Below, in pieces: positions 1 to 10,030 of a DNA stretch of 64,000 bases (position 1 is its first letter; every line of letters starts with the position of its first letter). The notes beneath the pieces were generated by a model that was not told the origin of the DNA, did no database searches, and worked only from the letters and a program-made list of their open reading frames with translations. Source of the DNA: Saprospiraceae bacterium (lineage in GTDB: Bacteria; Bacteroidota; Bacteroidia; Chitinophagales; Saprospiraceae); contig JADZFD010000026.1 of assembly GCA_020850225.1 (NCBI GenBank), positions 16,126 to 80,125 on the forward strand, written 5' to 3'. The position numbers and the translations under genes were made by a program.

Positions 1-1217
1 CCACTGATGTACCACAATTAAGTATTGCTGTTCCGGGTGAAATAACATGTCTTGTTTCCTCTGTTCAGTTGACTGGACAACTCAATGGTGATCCTGCAGA
101 TTTTACAATTTTGTGGTCAACTACTGATGGTAATATTGTATCAGGAGGCAATACACTGAATCCTGTTGTAAATGAAGCAGGGACATATCAGGTGAATGTT
201 GTATCCAATCTTAATGGCTGTGAAGTCAATAAGAGTACACTTGTTGTAGAAAATATCAATATTCCTACTGCCGATTATACATACACTTTTGATCAGGGTA
301 CATTTACAGGACATCCTCAAACACAATCAGATAACAATACTTTTTCATGGGATTTCGGAAATGGATCAACAAGCAGTGAAAAAGAACCGACTGTCACTTT
401 AGGTGAAGGAACATTTAATGTTTGTCTTACAGTTTCCAATGAATGTGATACTGTTTCACATTGTACTTTAGTTTCCAACCTTGCGGTTTTATCTGTAAGT
501 ACTACTACAGTTAATATTGCCTGTAACGGACAAACCAATGGTAGTATTTCATTGGGCGTTACCGGTGGAGCACAACCTTATACTTATAACTGGACAGGAC
601 CTAATGGTTTCGCTTCATCCGAGTCTTCACTTACTAATTTAAGCGCTGGTATTTATTATGTGACTGTAACGGATGCTAATAATAGTTCCGTAACTGCAAC
701 ATCAGAGATTACAGAGCCTAAAGCTATAGTAACTAATTCTGTCAATATTATCAATGACAACAACGGCAAAGGTGAAGGTTCAATAACTCTGGATATCAGT
801 GGTGGAACTGGTTCTTTATCTTACTTATGGTCAAACGGAGCCACTACTTCGTCTATCTCTAAATTGAATGCAGGAAGTTATACCTGTACAGTCACAGATG
901 CCAACGGATGCCAAAAGGTAGTTGGACCGCTGGTAGTTGAAAATACAACGTCTACAGATGAGGCACGTTATGTATCATTGTTGAATATTTTCCCGAATCC
1001 TGCATCCAATGCAATAAACATCGATGTTGAATTTATCAATAGTGAAAATGTAATACTTGAATTAAACAACAGTCTGGGACATGTTAATTTTATCAGAAAT
1101 TATGCAGGTAACATCAATACTACTTTGGATATCTCTGAGTTGCCTTCCGGAGTTTACTACATGGCATTAACAGGGAAAGAATTTAAGATTACAAAAAGAG
1201 TTATCGTAATCAGATAA
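1..1217 (+). CDS. Secreted adhesin with PKD and SprB repeats, T9SS sorting domain (5' truncated)
   Basis: The gene runs in from the left edge; the frame is open from base 3, so the first TTG/ATG inside the window is not the true start. Visible domains in order are a PKD-like Ig fold (motif WDFGNGSTSSEKEP), two SprB-type repeats (one with YTYNWTGPNG and IYYVTVTDANN, one with YLWSNGATT and YTCTVTDANG), and a type A C-terminal sorting domain starting at the FPNPAS motif and ending in a basic tail. Family knowledge: such proteins cross the outer membrane by the type IX secretion system and are attached to the surface or released, often in adhesion or gliding. A strong terminator follows. The product is clear as a class; the ligand is unknown. 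Confidence 0.85.
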   Translation, partial: TDVPQLSIAVPGEITCLVSSVQLTGQLNGDPADFTILWSTTDGNIVSGGNTLNPVVNEAGTYQVNVVSNLNGCEVNKSTLVVENINIPTADYTYTFDQGTFTGHPQTQSDNNTFSWDFGNGSTSSEKEPTVTLGEGTFNVCLTVSNECDTVSHCTLVSNLAVLSVSTTTVNIACNGQTNGSISLGVTGGAQPYTYNWTGPNGFASSESSLTNLSAGIYYVTVTDANNSSVTATSEITEPKAIVTNSVNIINDNNGKGEGSITLDISGGTGSLSYLWSNGATTSSISKLNAGSYTCTVTDANGCQKVVGPLVVENTTSTDEARYVSLLNIFPNPASNAINIDVEFINSENVILELNNSLGHVNFIRNYAGNINTTLDISELPSGVYYMALTGKEFKITKRVIVIR

Positions 1218-1252
1218 TATCTTTCTAAGTAAATTATTTAAATGATTTATAT

Positions 1253-1284
1253 AAGGGGATGCAGCAATGCTTCCCCTTTTTTTT
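1253..1284 (+). terminator. Rho-independent terminator after the adhesin gene
   Basis: AAGGGGA and TCCCCTT arms with an inner GCA/TGC pair form a hairpin that runs straight into a run of eight or more T residues. It ends the adhesin transcript and lies just upstream of the shikimate kinase promoter. Confidence 0.85.
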
Positions 1285-1291
1285 ATCTTTG
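1284..1291 (+). promoter_or_regulatory. Bacteroidota -7 element (TATCTTTG) for aroK
   Basis: This exact match to TAnnTTTG begins on the last base of the preceding T-run and lies about 19 nt before the aroK ATG. No clear -33 box is seen. Confidence 0.6.
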
Positions 1292-1309
1292 TAGTAAATC
1301 ATTCTGACA

Positions 1310-1810
1310 ATGACCATATTTCTGATAGGAATGCCCGGATGTGGGAAAACAACGATAGGGAAACTGCTTGCTGAATCGCTGCAAATTTCCTTCTTCGATA
1401 CCGATACTATAATCAGTTCTCTTGAAGAAATGACAATCTCCGAAATTTTTGTAAGACATGGTGAAGCTTATTTCAGGAAACTGGAAACAGACCTTTTGAG
1501 CAACTGGAAACTACATAATGCTGTAATTGCAACCGGAGGTGGACTTCCATGTCATGATAATCTGATAGAACGGATAAATGAAATCGGAACATCAGTATGG
1601 CTAAAAGTACCTGTCGCTATCCTTGAACAAAGATTGAACATGGAAGCTACAACGCGTCCTCTGATTGAAAATAAGGATAATGTAACTAAATGGTTAAAAG
1701 AATCGTTACGATTAAGGAGTCCTTTTTACAGTGATGCAAAAATCCGTATTAATGCGAATGAACATCCGGATATTATTACGAAAAGGATTTTAAGACAATT
1801 GTATACATAA
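1310..1810 (+). CDS. aroK: Shikimate kinase
   Basis: This enzyme phosphorylates shikimate at the 3-hydroxyl with ATP in the chorismate pathway. The Walker A motif GMPGCGKTTIGK is at residues 7-18, the shikimate-binding DTD follows near residue 31, GGG (ATGGGLP) is near residue 75, and the lid arginine is in the TTRPL segment. The 166-residue length is typical. It has its own -7 promoter and sits between a terminator and a second promoter, so it is probably monocistronic. Confidence 0.93.
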   Translation: MTIFLIGMPGCGKTTIGKLLAESLQISFFDTDTIISSLEEMTISEIFVRHGEAYFRKLETDLLSNWKLHNAVIATGGGLPCHDNLIERINEIGTSVWLKVPVAILEQRLNMEATTRPLIENKDNVTKWLKESLRLRSPFYSDAKIRINANEHPDIITKRILRQLYT

Positions 1811-1855
1811 GGTGTATTTTTTTTAAAATTTCAGCTACTTTAGCATTATTAGTAT

Positions 1856-1863
1856 TATCTTTG
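1856..1863 (+). promoter_or_regulatory. Bacteroidota -7 element (TATCTTTG) for the cytochrome gene
   Basis: A TAnnTTTG match lies 21 nt before the ATG of the c-type cytochrome gene. Confidence 0.55.
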
Positions 1864-1884
1864 TTATAACAAAAATTAATTTTT

Positions 1885-2313
1885 ATGAAAAACAATATTC
1901 TTATTTTCCTGGGTTTTGTATCTTTTATGTTATTGGCAGTATCGTTTACACCAGGTATTCAATCCAATGAATATGATATGCAGGTTATGCAGCAACCTAA
2001 AAACCTTAAAATCCTCCCTAAGGATATAAATCCTGAGGAATTGAAAGCAATCATGAAATCATTCAATGAGTCTTTAGGTGTAAAATGCGGCTTTTGCCAT
2101 GTTCCGAGTGCAGATGGTCAGGGATTGGATTTTGCCAGCGATGAAAATATGCATAAAGAAATAGCAAGAGGAATGATGGTGATGACAAAAGAAATTAACC
2201 AAAAATATTTCGATATGTATCCTCATGAAGGTTTCGTAAATCAAATTAGTTGTATGACTTGTCATAACGGACAAAAAGAAGCATATCATTATAAGAAGGA
2301 AGTCGAAAAGTAG
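1885..2313 (+). CDS. Periplasmic diheme c-type cytochrome
   Basis: This is a 142-residue protein with an N-terminal hydrophobic signal or anchor (residues 4-22) and two heme-binding motifs, CGFCH at 68-72 and CMTCH at 123-127. Between them lies a helical stretch rich in Met and Lys. The layout matches the small Bacteroidota cytochromes usually annotated as similar to the photosynthetic reaction-centre cytochrome subunit; no photosynthesis is implied. It is probably an electron carrier in the periplasm, with unknown partners. It is monocistronic and faces a left-reading gene downstream. Confidence 0.85.
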   Translation: MKNNILIFLGFVSFMLLAVSFTPGIQSNEYDMQVMQQPKNLKILPKDINPEELKAIMKSFNESLGVKCGFCHVPSADGQGLDFASDENMHKEIARGMMVMTKEINQKYFDMYPHEGFVNQISCMTCHNGQKEAYHYKKEVEK

Positions 2314-2450
2314 GGTAAGTTGCACTTCCGATGTTATTTTGTTTACTTATAACATAAAGTTTGACATTTACCATTTACTGATATTCAATTCAGGGACAAT
2401 AGCATGATCTGAAAAATAGATTTAGAGCATTATTGTACTATGTAAACGGG

Positions 2451-3200
2451 TTACAGATATACGGCATTTGTTTGAAAGGTGCCGTTTTCAGAAATCGTTA
2501 TATTGCGATACCCATAGTAGGCAGGCATTATCTGAAAGTCTTCTTTTTCAGGATTAATCTGGAGATATGTCGATGGTGATATGTAGATGTGAAGATTGTT
2601 TTGTACTATTGTTTTTTCCATATGATAATGTCCTGTAGTTATAAAAAATGTTTTCTCCGGATATTGCTGACATAACTGTTGGAATCTACCCATTTCACGA
2701 AACATATACTTGGGCTCCATGTGTTTTGATCCGCTTATAACAGGTGGATGATGCATGAAAATATAAACATATCTCTCTGATTTCAGAATATATTCTTCTA
2801 ACCAATTCCATTGCGGATCATTGAATACACCTAAGGAACTGTCAAGCATACACATATTGATGTTTCTGATTCCAACCTGGTAATAAAGGTTTCCATCCCG
2901 TAGATTTTCGTTGAGTCCGAATACCTTTGACAGTAAAATAGAAGAATCATGATTTCCCGGTATGGGATATACAGTAAGGTTGTGCTCTTCGAACAGGTCT
3001 TTAATCCAATGATAGATGTCAGTATCACCTGTTGCATTGCACAAATCACCTCCCAGGATGATACAGTCAAATGATCTTTCAGATATATGTTGTATAACTT
3101 CCAAAAGTTGCCTGCGTGTATCCCTGCCAGACAATATAACGCCTGGATTGTCAATGTGCAGATCGGTAATAAATGCGATTTTTACAGGATGAATATCCAT
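2451..3200 (-). CDS. Calcineurin-like metallophosphoesterase (CpdA-like)
   Basis: The five metal-site blocks of class III phosphodiesterases are present: DLH near the start, GGDLCN, GNHDSS, MHHPP and GHYH. The 249-residue length and simple architecture resemble the 3',5'-cyclic-AMP phosphodiesterase CpdA, but substrate cannot be read from sequence and other phosphoesters are possible. No signal peptide is seen, so it is cytoplasmic. The start lies 2 nt after the stop of the upstream TonB receptor gene, suggesting translational coupling. Confidence 0.82.
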   Translation of the reverse strand: MDIHPVKIAFITDLHIDNPGVILSGRDTRRQLLEVIQHISERSFDCIILGGDLCNATGDTDIYHWIKDLFEEHNLTVYPIPGNHDSSILLSKVFGLNENLRDGNLYYQVGIRNINMCMLDSSLGVFNDPQWNWLEEYILKSERYVYIFMHHPPVISGSKHMEPKYMFREMGRFQQLCQQYPEKTFFITTGHYHMEKTIVQNNLHIYISPSTYLQINPEKEDFQIMPAYYGYRNITISENGTFQTNAVYL

Positions 3201-3202
3201 AA

Positions 3203-5509
3203 TCAGCTGATTTTAAAATCGATTCTCAATCCGATATTGCGGGTAGGTTCCAATAGTGCCGGTCTTAAGGTATATTCTTTATTCAGAATATTGTTGATCA
3301 GGAAGGAAAATTTCCATTTTTCCAATTCATATGAAATACGGGTATCCAGCAGATGGTATCCCTTGTGTGTATTTCTGAACGCCTGTATGCCGAATAAATC
3401 GGGATTCTGCAGCAATCCTGGCAAGGGTTCTTCAAAAGCACGGTCGATATTGATAAATTCACTGGCATACTGATGTGAGATACCCCATTTGAATTTGCCA
3501 AACTTGGCTTCAACATCCATTTTTACCTGATGTTTGGATCTGTATTTCAATATATTTATGGAATCTGCATGTTCTGATATGGTGGATTGTATCAATTTGG
3601 AAGTAGAGAAATTTTTATAAACCGGATTGATGTAGGTATATCCACCAAATATGGTAACAGGTACAGAACCAATATTAAGTTGGCCGGCAACACCGATTTC
3701 ATATCCGGTTATGCGTGTATCACCTATATTGAGGGGTTTGAATCCAAATGCCGGAATTCCCAGATCTTTTGGCCCTAGAAATGTAAATTCAATCATATCA
3801 CTGTATTCCGATACAAAGGTGGATAAGTCAACAAACCCCTTGAAACTTCCCAAAGCAAAACCCTGTTTGTAACCCAACTCTGCAGACCAGCCTGTTTCCG
3901 GATGTAACTGAGGATTGGCAAAAATGTTGAATATACCAAAAGTTGTAGTTACAAACCGCTCTGTTAGTGAAGGATATCTGTAGCCCTGACCATAAGATGC
4001 TCTGAGAGACGAATAGGATGCAAGCTGATAATTGGCAGATAAGCGGGCTATAAGCTGGTCATCCTTAACTTTACCACCCGGGATGGTGTCTTTAAAGTAG
4101 ATCTCAGGACTGTTCTGCTGAACATATTCATACCGTAATCCACCAGAAATCACCAAATTGGTAAACAGGTTTTTATCTGCCTGAATATAAACAGCATGAT
4201 TTTGTCCTGTAAATGTAGTATCACCAAGAAGTTGGGAATTAGTCCTGCTCCACTGTCCTACGATTCCTGTAGTCATGTACAGACCTATATTTTCAAAGTT
4301 CCTTTGAAATTGATACTCTACATAATGATTGACAGAATGGTTGGATTGATTACTGTCATTGTCATTGTTGATTAACATGGTTCTGGCCATGAGGCGATGT
4401 TTGTTCTGGTATCGGTCAAAATATGTCACACCGGGATCTATATAAATGCGATTGGCTTTTCTGAAAGAAGTAGTACCCATAAATGCCTGCATGGCACCAC
4501 TTTCTCCGTTTTTCCAAAGAAAGAAACTGCTGTTCTCGCCTGCATTGATTAATCCGCCTACATTGAAAATGAGATTTTCGTGCAGCCGGTATCTTACCTG
4601 TACATTTCCACGACCACGTGTATAATACGTAAATTGATTCGGACTTTGATTTTTATTATAAAAGCCACTGAGTATAATATCAAATTTGTCTATTTTCTGT
4701 TTGTGTGAAAATGAAACATTGTATTCATAACGGGTTGTATCGCCCCACCATTTTTTTGTTTTGTCAGCTGGTGCAGTAAAAATGGTGCCACCTGTGGAAA
4801 CCTGTGTCTCTGGTGTCGATTTGGCATAAGCAGACCTGAAATTGATTATCCCATTTAAGGCAGCCGACCCGTACAGCGTCGAAGCTGCTCCCTTGAGAAT
4901 CTCTATCTGAGACAGATTTTCTATCGGGATATCACTCCAGTTGGGAAATCCTGCATCCGGTTGCAATGCCGGAATATCATCCATCAGTAACATGACACGG
5001 CTACCCGCACCGTATGAATAGCCGGAGCCACCTCTGATATTGGCCTGACCATCCAAAATCTGAACGCCAGGAATCTTGTTTAACACTTCATCGGCACTGG
5101 TTGAATTGATACTTTGAACCAGGTCTGTTTTTATGACATCCATACTGACCGTAGACCGAACAATGTTTTGCTCGTATTTTGAACCGGTAACAACTACTGC
5201 ATCGAGGATGGTTGATTTTTCATCCATCCGTATTTCAGATGGAATATCAGCAGGAATACTGAATTCCAGCGTCTGAGATTGATATCCGACATAGCTTATT
5301 TTTAAGGTGACAGGTAATATAGATATATCCAAACTGAAATTGCCATTCTGATCTGTTAATGCACTCTGGTTGTTTCCCGGATTATAGATACTGACACCTA
5401 TCAAGGGGTCTTTTTTGTCATTACTTCGGATAGTGATTGTTTTATTTTGAGCCTGTAATACAAACGTCAGAAATACCAGGGCTACCGAGATTTTTAAATG
5501 CCATTTCAT
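3203..5509 (-). CDS. TonB-dependent outer-membrane receptor
   Basis: I start at the Met opening a good signal peptide (MKWHLKISVALVFL) rather than 16 codons upstream. After cleavage near QAQ comes a carboxypeptidase-regulatory-like beta sandwich (about residues 20-100), a plug domain (LNKIPGVQILDG through MLLMDDIPAL) and a C-terminal 22-strand-type barrel ending in an aromatic-rich strand. It is probably a siderophore, cobalamin or other metal-complex importer; no SusD partner is adjacent, arguing against a glycan system. It follows coaE and precedes the phosphoesterase in a left-reading run. Confidence 0.88.
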   Translation of the reverse strand: MKWHLKISVALVFLTFVLQAQNKTITIRSNDKKDPLIGVSIYNPGNNQSALTDQNGNFSLDISILPVTLKISYVGYQSQTLEFSIPADIPSEIRMDEKSTILDAVVVTGSKYEQNIVRSTVSMDVIKTDLVQSINSTSADEVLNKIPGVQILDGQANIRGGSGYSYGAGSRVMLLMDDIPALQPDAGFPNWSDIPIENLSQIEILKGAASTLYGSAALNGIINFRSAYAKSTPETQVSTGGTIFTAPADKTKKWWGDTTRYEYNVSFSHKQKIDKFDIILSGFYNKNQSPNQFTYYTRGRGNVQVRYRLHENLIFNVGGLINAGENSSFFLWKNGESGAMQAFMGTTSFRKANRIYIDPGVTYFDRYQNKHRLMARTMLINNDNDSNQSNHSVNHYVEYQFQRNFENIGLYMTTGIVGQWSRTNSQLLGDTTFTGQNHAVYIQADKNLFTNLVISGGLRYEYVQQNSPEIYFKDTIPGGKVKDDQLIARLSANYQLASYSSLRASYGQGYRYPSLTERFVTTTFGIFNIFANPQLHPETGWSAELGYKQGFALGSFKGFVDLSTFVSEYSDMIEFTFLGPKDLGIPAFGFKPLNIGDTRITGYEIGVAGQLNIGSVPVTIFGGYTYINPVYKNFSTSKLIQSTISEHADSINILKYRSKHQVKMDVEAKFGKFKWGISHQYASEFINIDRAFEEPLPGLLQNPDLFGIQAFRNTHKGYHLLDTRISYELEKWKFSFLINNILNKEYTLRPALLEPTRNIGLRIDFKIS

Positions 5510-5569
5510 AAGATTGCTATTTGATTGGATAAAGTTAAAACCTTTTTGATAATCCAAAAAAATATTTTA

Positions 5570-5577
5570 CAAAATTA
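5570..5577 (-). promoter_or_regulatory. Possible -7 element for the TonB receptor
   Basis: TAATTTTG on the minus strand matches TAnnTTTG, about 60 nt before the chosen start, between coaE and the receptor. Confidence 0.4.
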
Positions 5578-5591
5578 CAGAGATTGAGAAT

Positions 5592-6185
5592 CTATTTTGT
5601 CAGCTGCTGATGTATATACCAAACCTGATGGATAACTGATTGGGTGTCATCATTGTTGATGATATAGTCGGCGTATCGTATCTTTTCTTCTTCAGGTAGC
5701 TGGTTGTCTATTTTTCTTTTCACTGCTTCATAAGACAATCCGTCTCTTTTCATAACTCTTTTAATTCTGATTTCTTCCGGACAGGTAACGACTATTAATT
5801 TGTCCAATGATTTGTAACTACCGGTTTCGATCAGCAGTGCTGCTTCTTTGATGATGTAAGGTACGTCTTTTTCTTTTTTATGTTCCTCTATCCAGCGGAG
5901 GGAATCACTCAATACAGCTGGATGTACGATGTCGTTTATCTCTTTCAATAATTGCTTGTTGTTGAATATTTTGGCAGATACATGGTCTTTATTGATTTTT
6001 CCGTTTTTGTGGTACGCTTCACTGCCTAACAGTGATTTTATTTTACTTTTAACGGATAAATCTGTAATCATTATACTTTTAGCTCTGGTATCAGCATCAT
6101 AGATAGGTATACCCAATATCTCAAAAACCCTGCATGCTGTTGTTTTTCCTGAACCTATTCCACCTGTAATTCCAATTTTTCTCAT
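5592..6185 (-). CDS. coaE: Dephospho-CoA kinase
   Basis: This is the last step of coenzyme A synthesis, phosphorylating the ribose 3'-hydroxyl. The P-loop GITGGIGSGKTTACRVF opens the protein and the DADTRAK motif follows, as in CoaE. I use the internal Met two residues before the P-loop region; the longer reading adds a lysine-rich tail that would nearly meet the upstream stop. The product is about 197 residues, normal for the family. It is downstream of the small membrane protein gene in the acylase operon. Confidence 0.92.
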   Translation of the reverse strand: MRKIGITGGIGSGKTTACRVFEILGIPIYDADTRAKSIMITDLSVKSKIKSLLGSEAYHKNGKINKDHVSAKIFNNKQLLKEINDIVHPAVLSDSLRWIEEHKKEKDVPYIIKEAALLIETGSYKSLDKLIVVTCPEEIRIKRVMKRDGLSYEAVKRKIDNQLPEEEKIRYADYIINNDDTQSVIHQVWYIHQQLTK

Positions 6186-6204
6186 TTTTTTCTGTTTTAA
6201 TTTG

Positions 6205-6552
6205 TTATTTGGCAACCAGTTTCCGGGTCCAGTGTCCTGTCAGACCTGCTAATCCTGCCGTAAAACCACCGATGAATCCTGTTAGCCAGAATATACTGTT
6301 TGGTGTGATATCGCCCATTAATTTTCCCAAAAGATGTGAAACTGGCTGGTCAAAATGCCTGTCACTGATATAGGCCTGGAAATACCAAATCAGAAACAAC
6401 GTTATGAATGATGTAGCAAATGCTGTAAAAAATCCCGGTTTTAAAATGTAGCATATTATAAAACACGCAATACCTCCGAACCACCATGGCATAAAAAATG
6501 AAATGGGATAAACGATAACTGCTGTCAGTAATATTAAAAATAATTGTTTCAT
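6205..6552 (-). CDS. Small integral membrane protein, unknown function
   Basis: This 115-residue protein has three or four hydrophobic segments (about residues 4-20, 25-40, 44-60 and 84-105), the last glycine-rich, and a short basic C-terminal tail. I do not recognise a family. Its ATG overlaps the stop of the acylase gene by four bases (ATGA), so it is translationally coupled to it, and coaE starts 20 nt after its stop. Confidence 0.72.
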   Translation of the reverse strand: MKQLFLILLTAVIVYPISFFMPWWFGGIACFIICYILKPGFFTAFATSFITLFLIWYFQAYISDRHFDQPVSHLLGKLMGDITPNSIFWLTGFIGGFTAGLAGLTGHWTRKLVAK

Positions 6553-8975
6553 GATTCAGGGATTAATTGTAATACTGATGATGAAGATTTTCTAAACTCC
6601 TCCTTACTCCTGTGAATATGGAGAGGATAATACTGACCTTTAAGCCATGCTTCGAGCTTGTTTTTGTAGTATTTACTGGTAGGATTGCCGGATTGACCTC
6701 CCGGATATACGCCAATGCCATGTACCTTATCATCCAAACTGATTATCATACGCCAGCTAGGACCGAATGAGACTCCAACGGCATTGATGGCATCTACACA
6801 TCCATCAGCATGTACATCCAGTTCTGATAGAGCAGGAATGCGCGTCATATGAAAAAAGTTTAAGGGTTTATATGCACCCCAGGCCATATTTTTACCATTA
6901 TTTTTACTTGTCAGAAATTTATCTAAAGCCTGATTTATGGATACGATGACAATATCTTTTGCATTTTCTTTGTGAGAAGTATTTCTAATATCAAAGTATT
7001 TGTTGTCCGGATCTGAATTTATCAATTCGAGCAATCTCCAATCCTCGGGATAATTTACATCTGCTGTTTCCTTCAGTTTGCTGATCTCATCCCAGGTGTT
7101 CTCTTCCAAAGCATCGCTGAACAATTCAAACAAAACAGGTATATCATAAGATGCCTTATAGTGACAGTCCCATTTCAATAGCTTGTCATAAGTATCCCTG
7201 AATTTAGCATTTATATCCTGTAATGTTACGATGTTTTGCAACATTTGTATAAAATCGTATGCTTTGGATGAGTAGGTGTCAAATTGCATTGCTTTCATAT
7301 CTTCAACGGTAGCATGTTCAGTATTTTCCAGCTTTGAATTGATTGTTTTGTTCCTGTAACGTTCAAAACGTCCGGTATAGTAATATGGATAGGTTTTGTC
7401 TGTACTAACCTGGTTAGCGGATGCAATGAATCCCCGTTTCGGATTGATACTTTGCGGTATCTGGTTTTGCGGAATCCAGGCTTGCCAGTTGTTTTTTTGT
7501 GAAGCGTATTCTACAAAACGTCCATCCTGATCAAATTTAGCAGGAAATCTTCCGTTGACACGTAATCCTATGTTCCCTTTTTTATCTGCAAAACCAAAAT
7601 TTTGTGCCGGACTTATATAATGATGTATGTTTTCAAGGTATTCATCCGTATTTTTGCATGACATGGCTTTTATAAATACGTTAAATTCGTCTGTATCAGG
7701 TTCGTCATGACAGATCCAGCGCATAGCGAGATCCGTTTTAAAATCATCGGAAGTATAATAAACCGGACCTAAAATGGTGTATTTGACGGTGTCGATATAG
7801 TCCTTTTTACCCTTTATCCGGATGGTTTCTATTCTGTCAGAAGCCTTGTATTCCTTGCCATCCATCCGATACCGGATTCTGTTTTTATCGACCCAATCCA
7901 TTACAAATAAATCTTCGACATCCTGACCGACATTGGTTTCGCCCCATGCCATATTTTCATTGAAACCTATCATTATTCCTGGAAATCCCGGAAAGGAAAC
8001 TCCGTATGCATTGAATTCGGGTGTCTGTATATGTTCTTCTATCCATATAGAAGGCAGACCTAAACTTAGATGTGGATCGTTGCAGAAGATGGGTTTGCCA
8101 CTTTGGGTTTTACGACCAGCAAGTCCCCAGGAATTGCTGCCTATGCCTTTTTCCCGACGTGTAAAATTGGTCTTTAAAACAGGTTTTTTATAATAGGCAG
8201 AAGTATCCTGACGTATACCTGCAATTGTATCAAATACATAGGGGTGCTCTGTTGGAATAACTGCATTCTCTGTTTGCTGATGCTCCGGATACAGATAATC
8301 ATAATCAGTCTTGCCTAAATAATACAGGAGATTGGTATTCTGTATATCATCATTACGCCCTGCCAGAGTCAGGGACATCTGCTTGAATATCAATGCAGAT
8401 TTTAAGGGTGTCCAGGTCTCTGGCCTGATGTCAAAAAGCTTGTATTCAATTGGATAATCCTTGGCATCGATTGAACTTATATAAGCATTGATACCGTCTA
8501 TATAACTGGATATTTTGTAATAGTCCGGTTGTTTTTTCCATCCTTTTACAGCATTCTCGGCAGCATATTTCATGCCCATTCTTCTCCTTTCCAGGTCTAT
8601 TTTCAATGTTTTTTCTCCAAAAATGGAAGACAATTCACCTGCTGCAGCCCTGGCAAGAAACTCCATCTGAAATAGCCGGTTCTGTGCTTCTACATAACCT
8701 TGCGCAAAAAGTGCATCTTCCAGATTTTGTGCAAATATGTGCGGAACATGCATATCGTCATAATATATTTCAATCCTGTCTTTTATACCTTTAAGTACAA
8801 TGGTCGATTGCTGACTTTCTGATCTGGAATCTGAAGTCCATACACCATAAAATGGATTCAGAAACTTACCCAACGGTGGAAGCGGATCCTTAGTCAACTG
8901 TAAGTTGCCATTTAAAAACAGGTATAAAAAGACCGTTAGAACAAATGTAAAAAAAAAGAAAATTTTTTGTATCAT
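6549..8975 (-). CDS. Penicillin acylase family Ntn-hydrolase
   Basis: This is a large self-processing N-terminal-nucleophile hydrolase of the penicillin amidase family. With the start at the Met before the hydrophobic anchor (MIQKIFFFFTFVLTVFLYLF), the predicted nucleophile is the Ser of GSNSWG, about residue 280, freed by cleavage of the Gly-Ser bond after removal of a spacer. The alpha region carries AGELSSIFGE. The length is typical. The natural substrate is unknown; homologues act on beta-lactams, acyl-homoserine lactones or other N-acyl amides. It is membrane-anchored and faces the periplasm. It overlaps the next gene by 4 bp. Confidence 0.88.
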   Translation of the reverse strand: MIQKIFFFFTFVLTVFLYLFLNGNLQLTKDPLPPLGKFLNPFYGVWTSDSRSESQQSTIVLKGIKDRIEIYYDDMHVPHIFAQNLEDALFAQGYVEAQNRLFQMEFLARAAAGELSSIFGEKTLKIDLERRRMGMKYAAENAVKGWKKQPDYYKISSYIDGINAYISSIDAKDYPIEYKLFDIRPETWTPLKSALIFKQMSLTLAGRNDDIQNTNLLYYLGKTDYDYLYPEHQQTENAVIPTEHPYVFDTIAGIRQDTSAYYKKPVLKTNFTRREKGIGSNSWGLAGRKTQSGKPIFCNDPHLSLGLPSIWIEEHIQTPEFNAYGVSFPGFPGIMIGFNENMAWGETNVGQDVEDLFVMDWVDKNRIRYRMDGKEYKASDRIETIRIKGKKDYIDTVKYTILGPVYYTSDDFKTDLAMRWICHDEPDTDEFNVFIKAMSCKNTDEYLENIHHYISPAQNFGFADKKGNIGLRVNGRFPAKFDQDGRFVEYASQKNNWQAWIPQNQIPQSINPKRGFIASANQVSTDKTYPYYYTGRFERYRNKTINSKLENTEHATVEDMKAMQFDTYSSKAYDFIQMLQNIVTLQDINAKFRDTYDKLLKWDCHYKASYDIPVLFELFSDALEENTWDEISKLKETADVNYPEDWRLLELINSDPDNKYFDIRNTSHKENAKDIVIVSINQALDKFLTSKNNGKNMAWGAYKPLNFFHMTRIPALSELDVHADGCVDAINAVGVSFGPSWRMIISLDDKVHGIGVYPGGQSGNPTSKYYKNKLEAWLKGQYYPLHIHRSKEEFRKSSSSVLQLIPES

Positions 8976-9033
8976 ATTTGTTTGCCTTTTAGTAATTCTG
9001 ATTTTTGTTCTAATCAAAGATTACAATAGAAAG

Positions 9034-9041
9034 CAAATATA
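9034..9041 (-). promoter_or_regulatory. -7 element (TATATTTG) for the acylase operon
   Basis: A minus-strand TAnnTTTG match lies about 58 nt upstream of the acylase start in an otherwise featureless 270-bp AT-rich gap. Confidence 0.5.
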
Positions 9042-9287
9042 CAATATTAATTATTGAAAGGAAATATAATCCAAAATTAATATAAATACGGGTTAGTGTA
9101 ACAGCATATTTATTTAATAAATATTGTAGCGGATTACTTTAAGGTTTAGTTGAAATTGAACTTATATAATATTAATACCATTTATGTTGAAATGTAAGGG
9201 TAATAAATATAATCAGAATGCTTTAAATAAGTTAAGGCATATAGATTAAAAATGTAACGATCTGTAAATAAAATAGTTATCTAATCG

Positions 9288-9896
9288 CTACTTGGTTTCA
9301 TCTCCTCCATTTCCATCCCATTCCTTTTCTGCTGGTTTTTCCGGATAAGTGGCACGACGGAATAATTTTACCTGCATACTATTATCCTGATAAGTTGCCT
9401 GCCCGACCAGTACAAGCGCATCATTATTATATTTTACTTCAAATTCCTGAGGTTTAAATCGTTGGTCATCATCCAGTAGAAGGATAAGATTATTTTCAGT
9501 TGTGTATACATACCTGCCAGTTCCGTAAGTCTTGTCATAGCTACCATAACTATACTTGTTACCTTCATTGAAATCAAGCCAAAAACCTACAGCATCAGCA
9601 CCGAATTTCATCTCATTCCCTCGCAGAAATGCATCGATATGCCAGTAATCCTTGATTAATACATTCGTCATATTCGGGTCTGTATTTTTTATTCTTTGTT
9701 CCATGATACTCCTCGCAGCGCTCCTTTGTTGCTGGTACAAACTGTCATTTTTTGCAAACTGATTGTGTATTATATATTGCTCTTCTACAGGCATACTTCC
9801 TGCAATTTCATTATTGTTAACTGACGCACTGTCTGATTGTTTACAAGAAACAAAAGCTATTGATAGAATGAATAAAAACTGAATAAATAATTTCAT
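9288..9896 (-). CDS. Putative lipoprotein, unknown function
   Basis: This is a 202-residue protein with a lipobox-type signal peptide ending at Cys18 (AFVSC). The body is polar, with many aromatic residues and short beta-like stretches (YSYGSYDKTYGTGRYVY) in the C-terminal half. I do not recognise the family. It is monocistronic and divergent from tilS, so it is likely on the periplasmic face of the outer membrane. Confidence 0.65.
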   Translation of the reverse strand: MKLFIQFLFILSIAFVSCKQSDSASVNNNEIAGSMPVEEQYIIHNQFAKNDSLYQQQRSAARSIMEQRIKNTDPNMTNVLIKDYWHIDAFLRGNEMKFGADAVGFWLDFNEGNKYSYGSYDKTYGTGRYVYTTENNLILLLDDDQRFKPQEFEVKYNNDALVLVGQATYQDNSMQVKLFRRATYPEKPAEKEWDGNGGDETK

Positions 9897-10030
9897 ATTT
9901 AATTTATTTATAATATGTAATAATTAAAAATTTCAAAATGTATGATACAACAACGGTAATTCGTTGTATTTTTGTCGGATCGGGACAGGATATCTTTTCC
10001 TGGTTTCATCGTTTAAAAAATGCAAAAGTA

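Noticed and set aside
1885..2313. Photosynthetic reaction-centre cytochrome
   Set aside because: Only the two heme motifs and helical spacing recall that family; nothing else photosynthetic is in the window.
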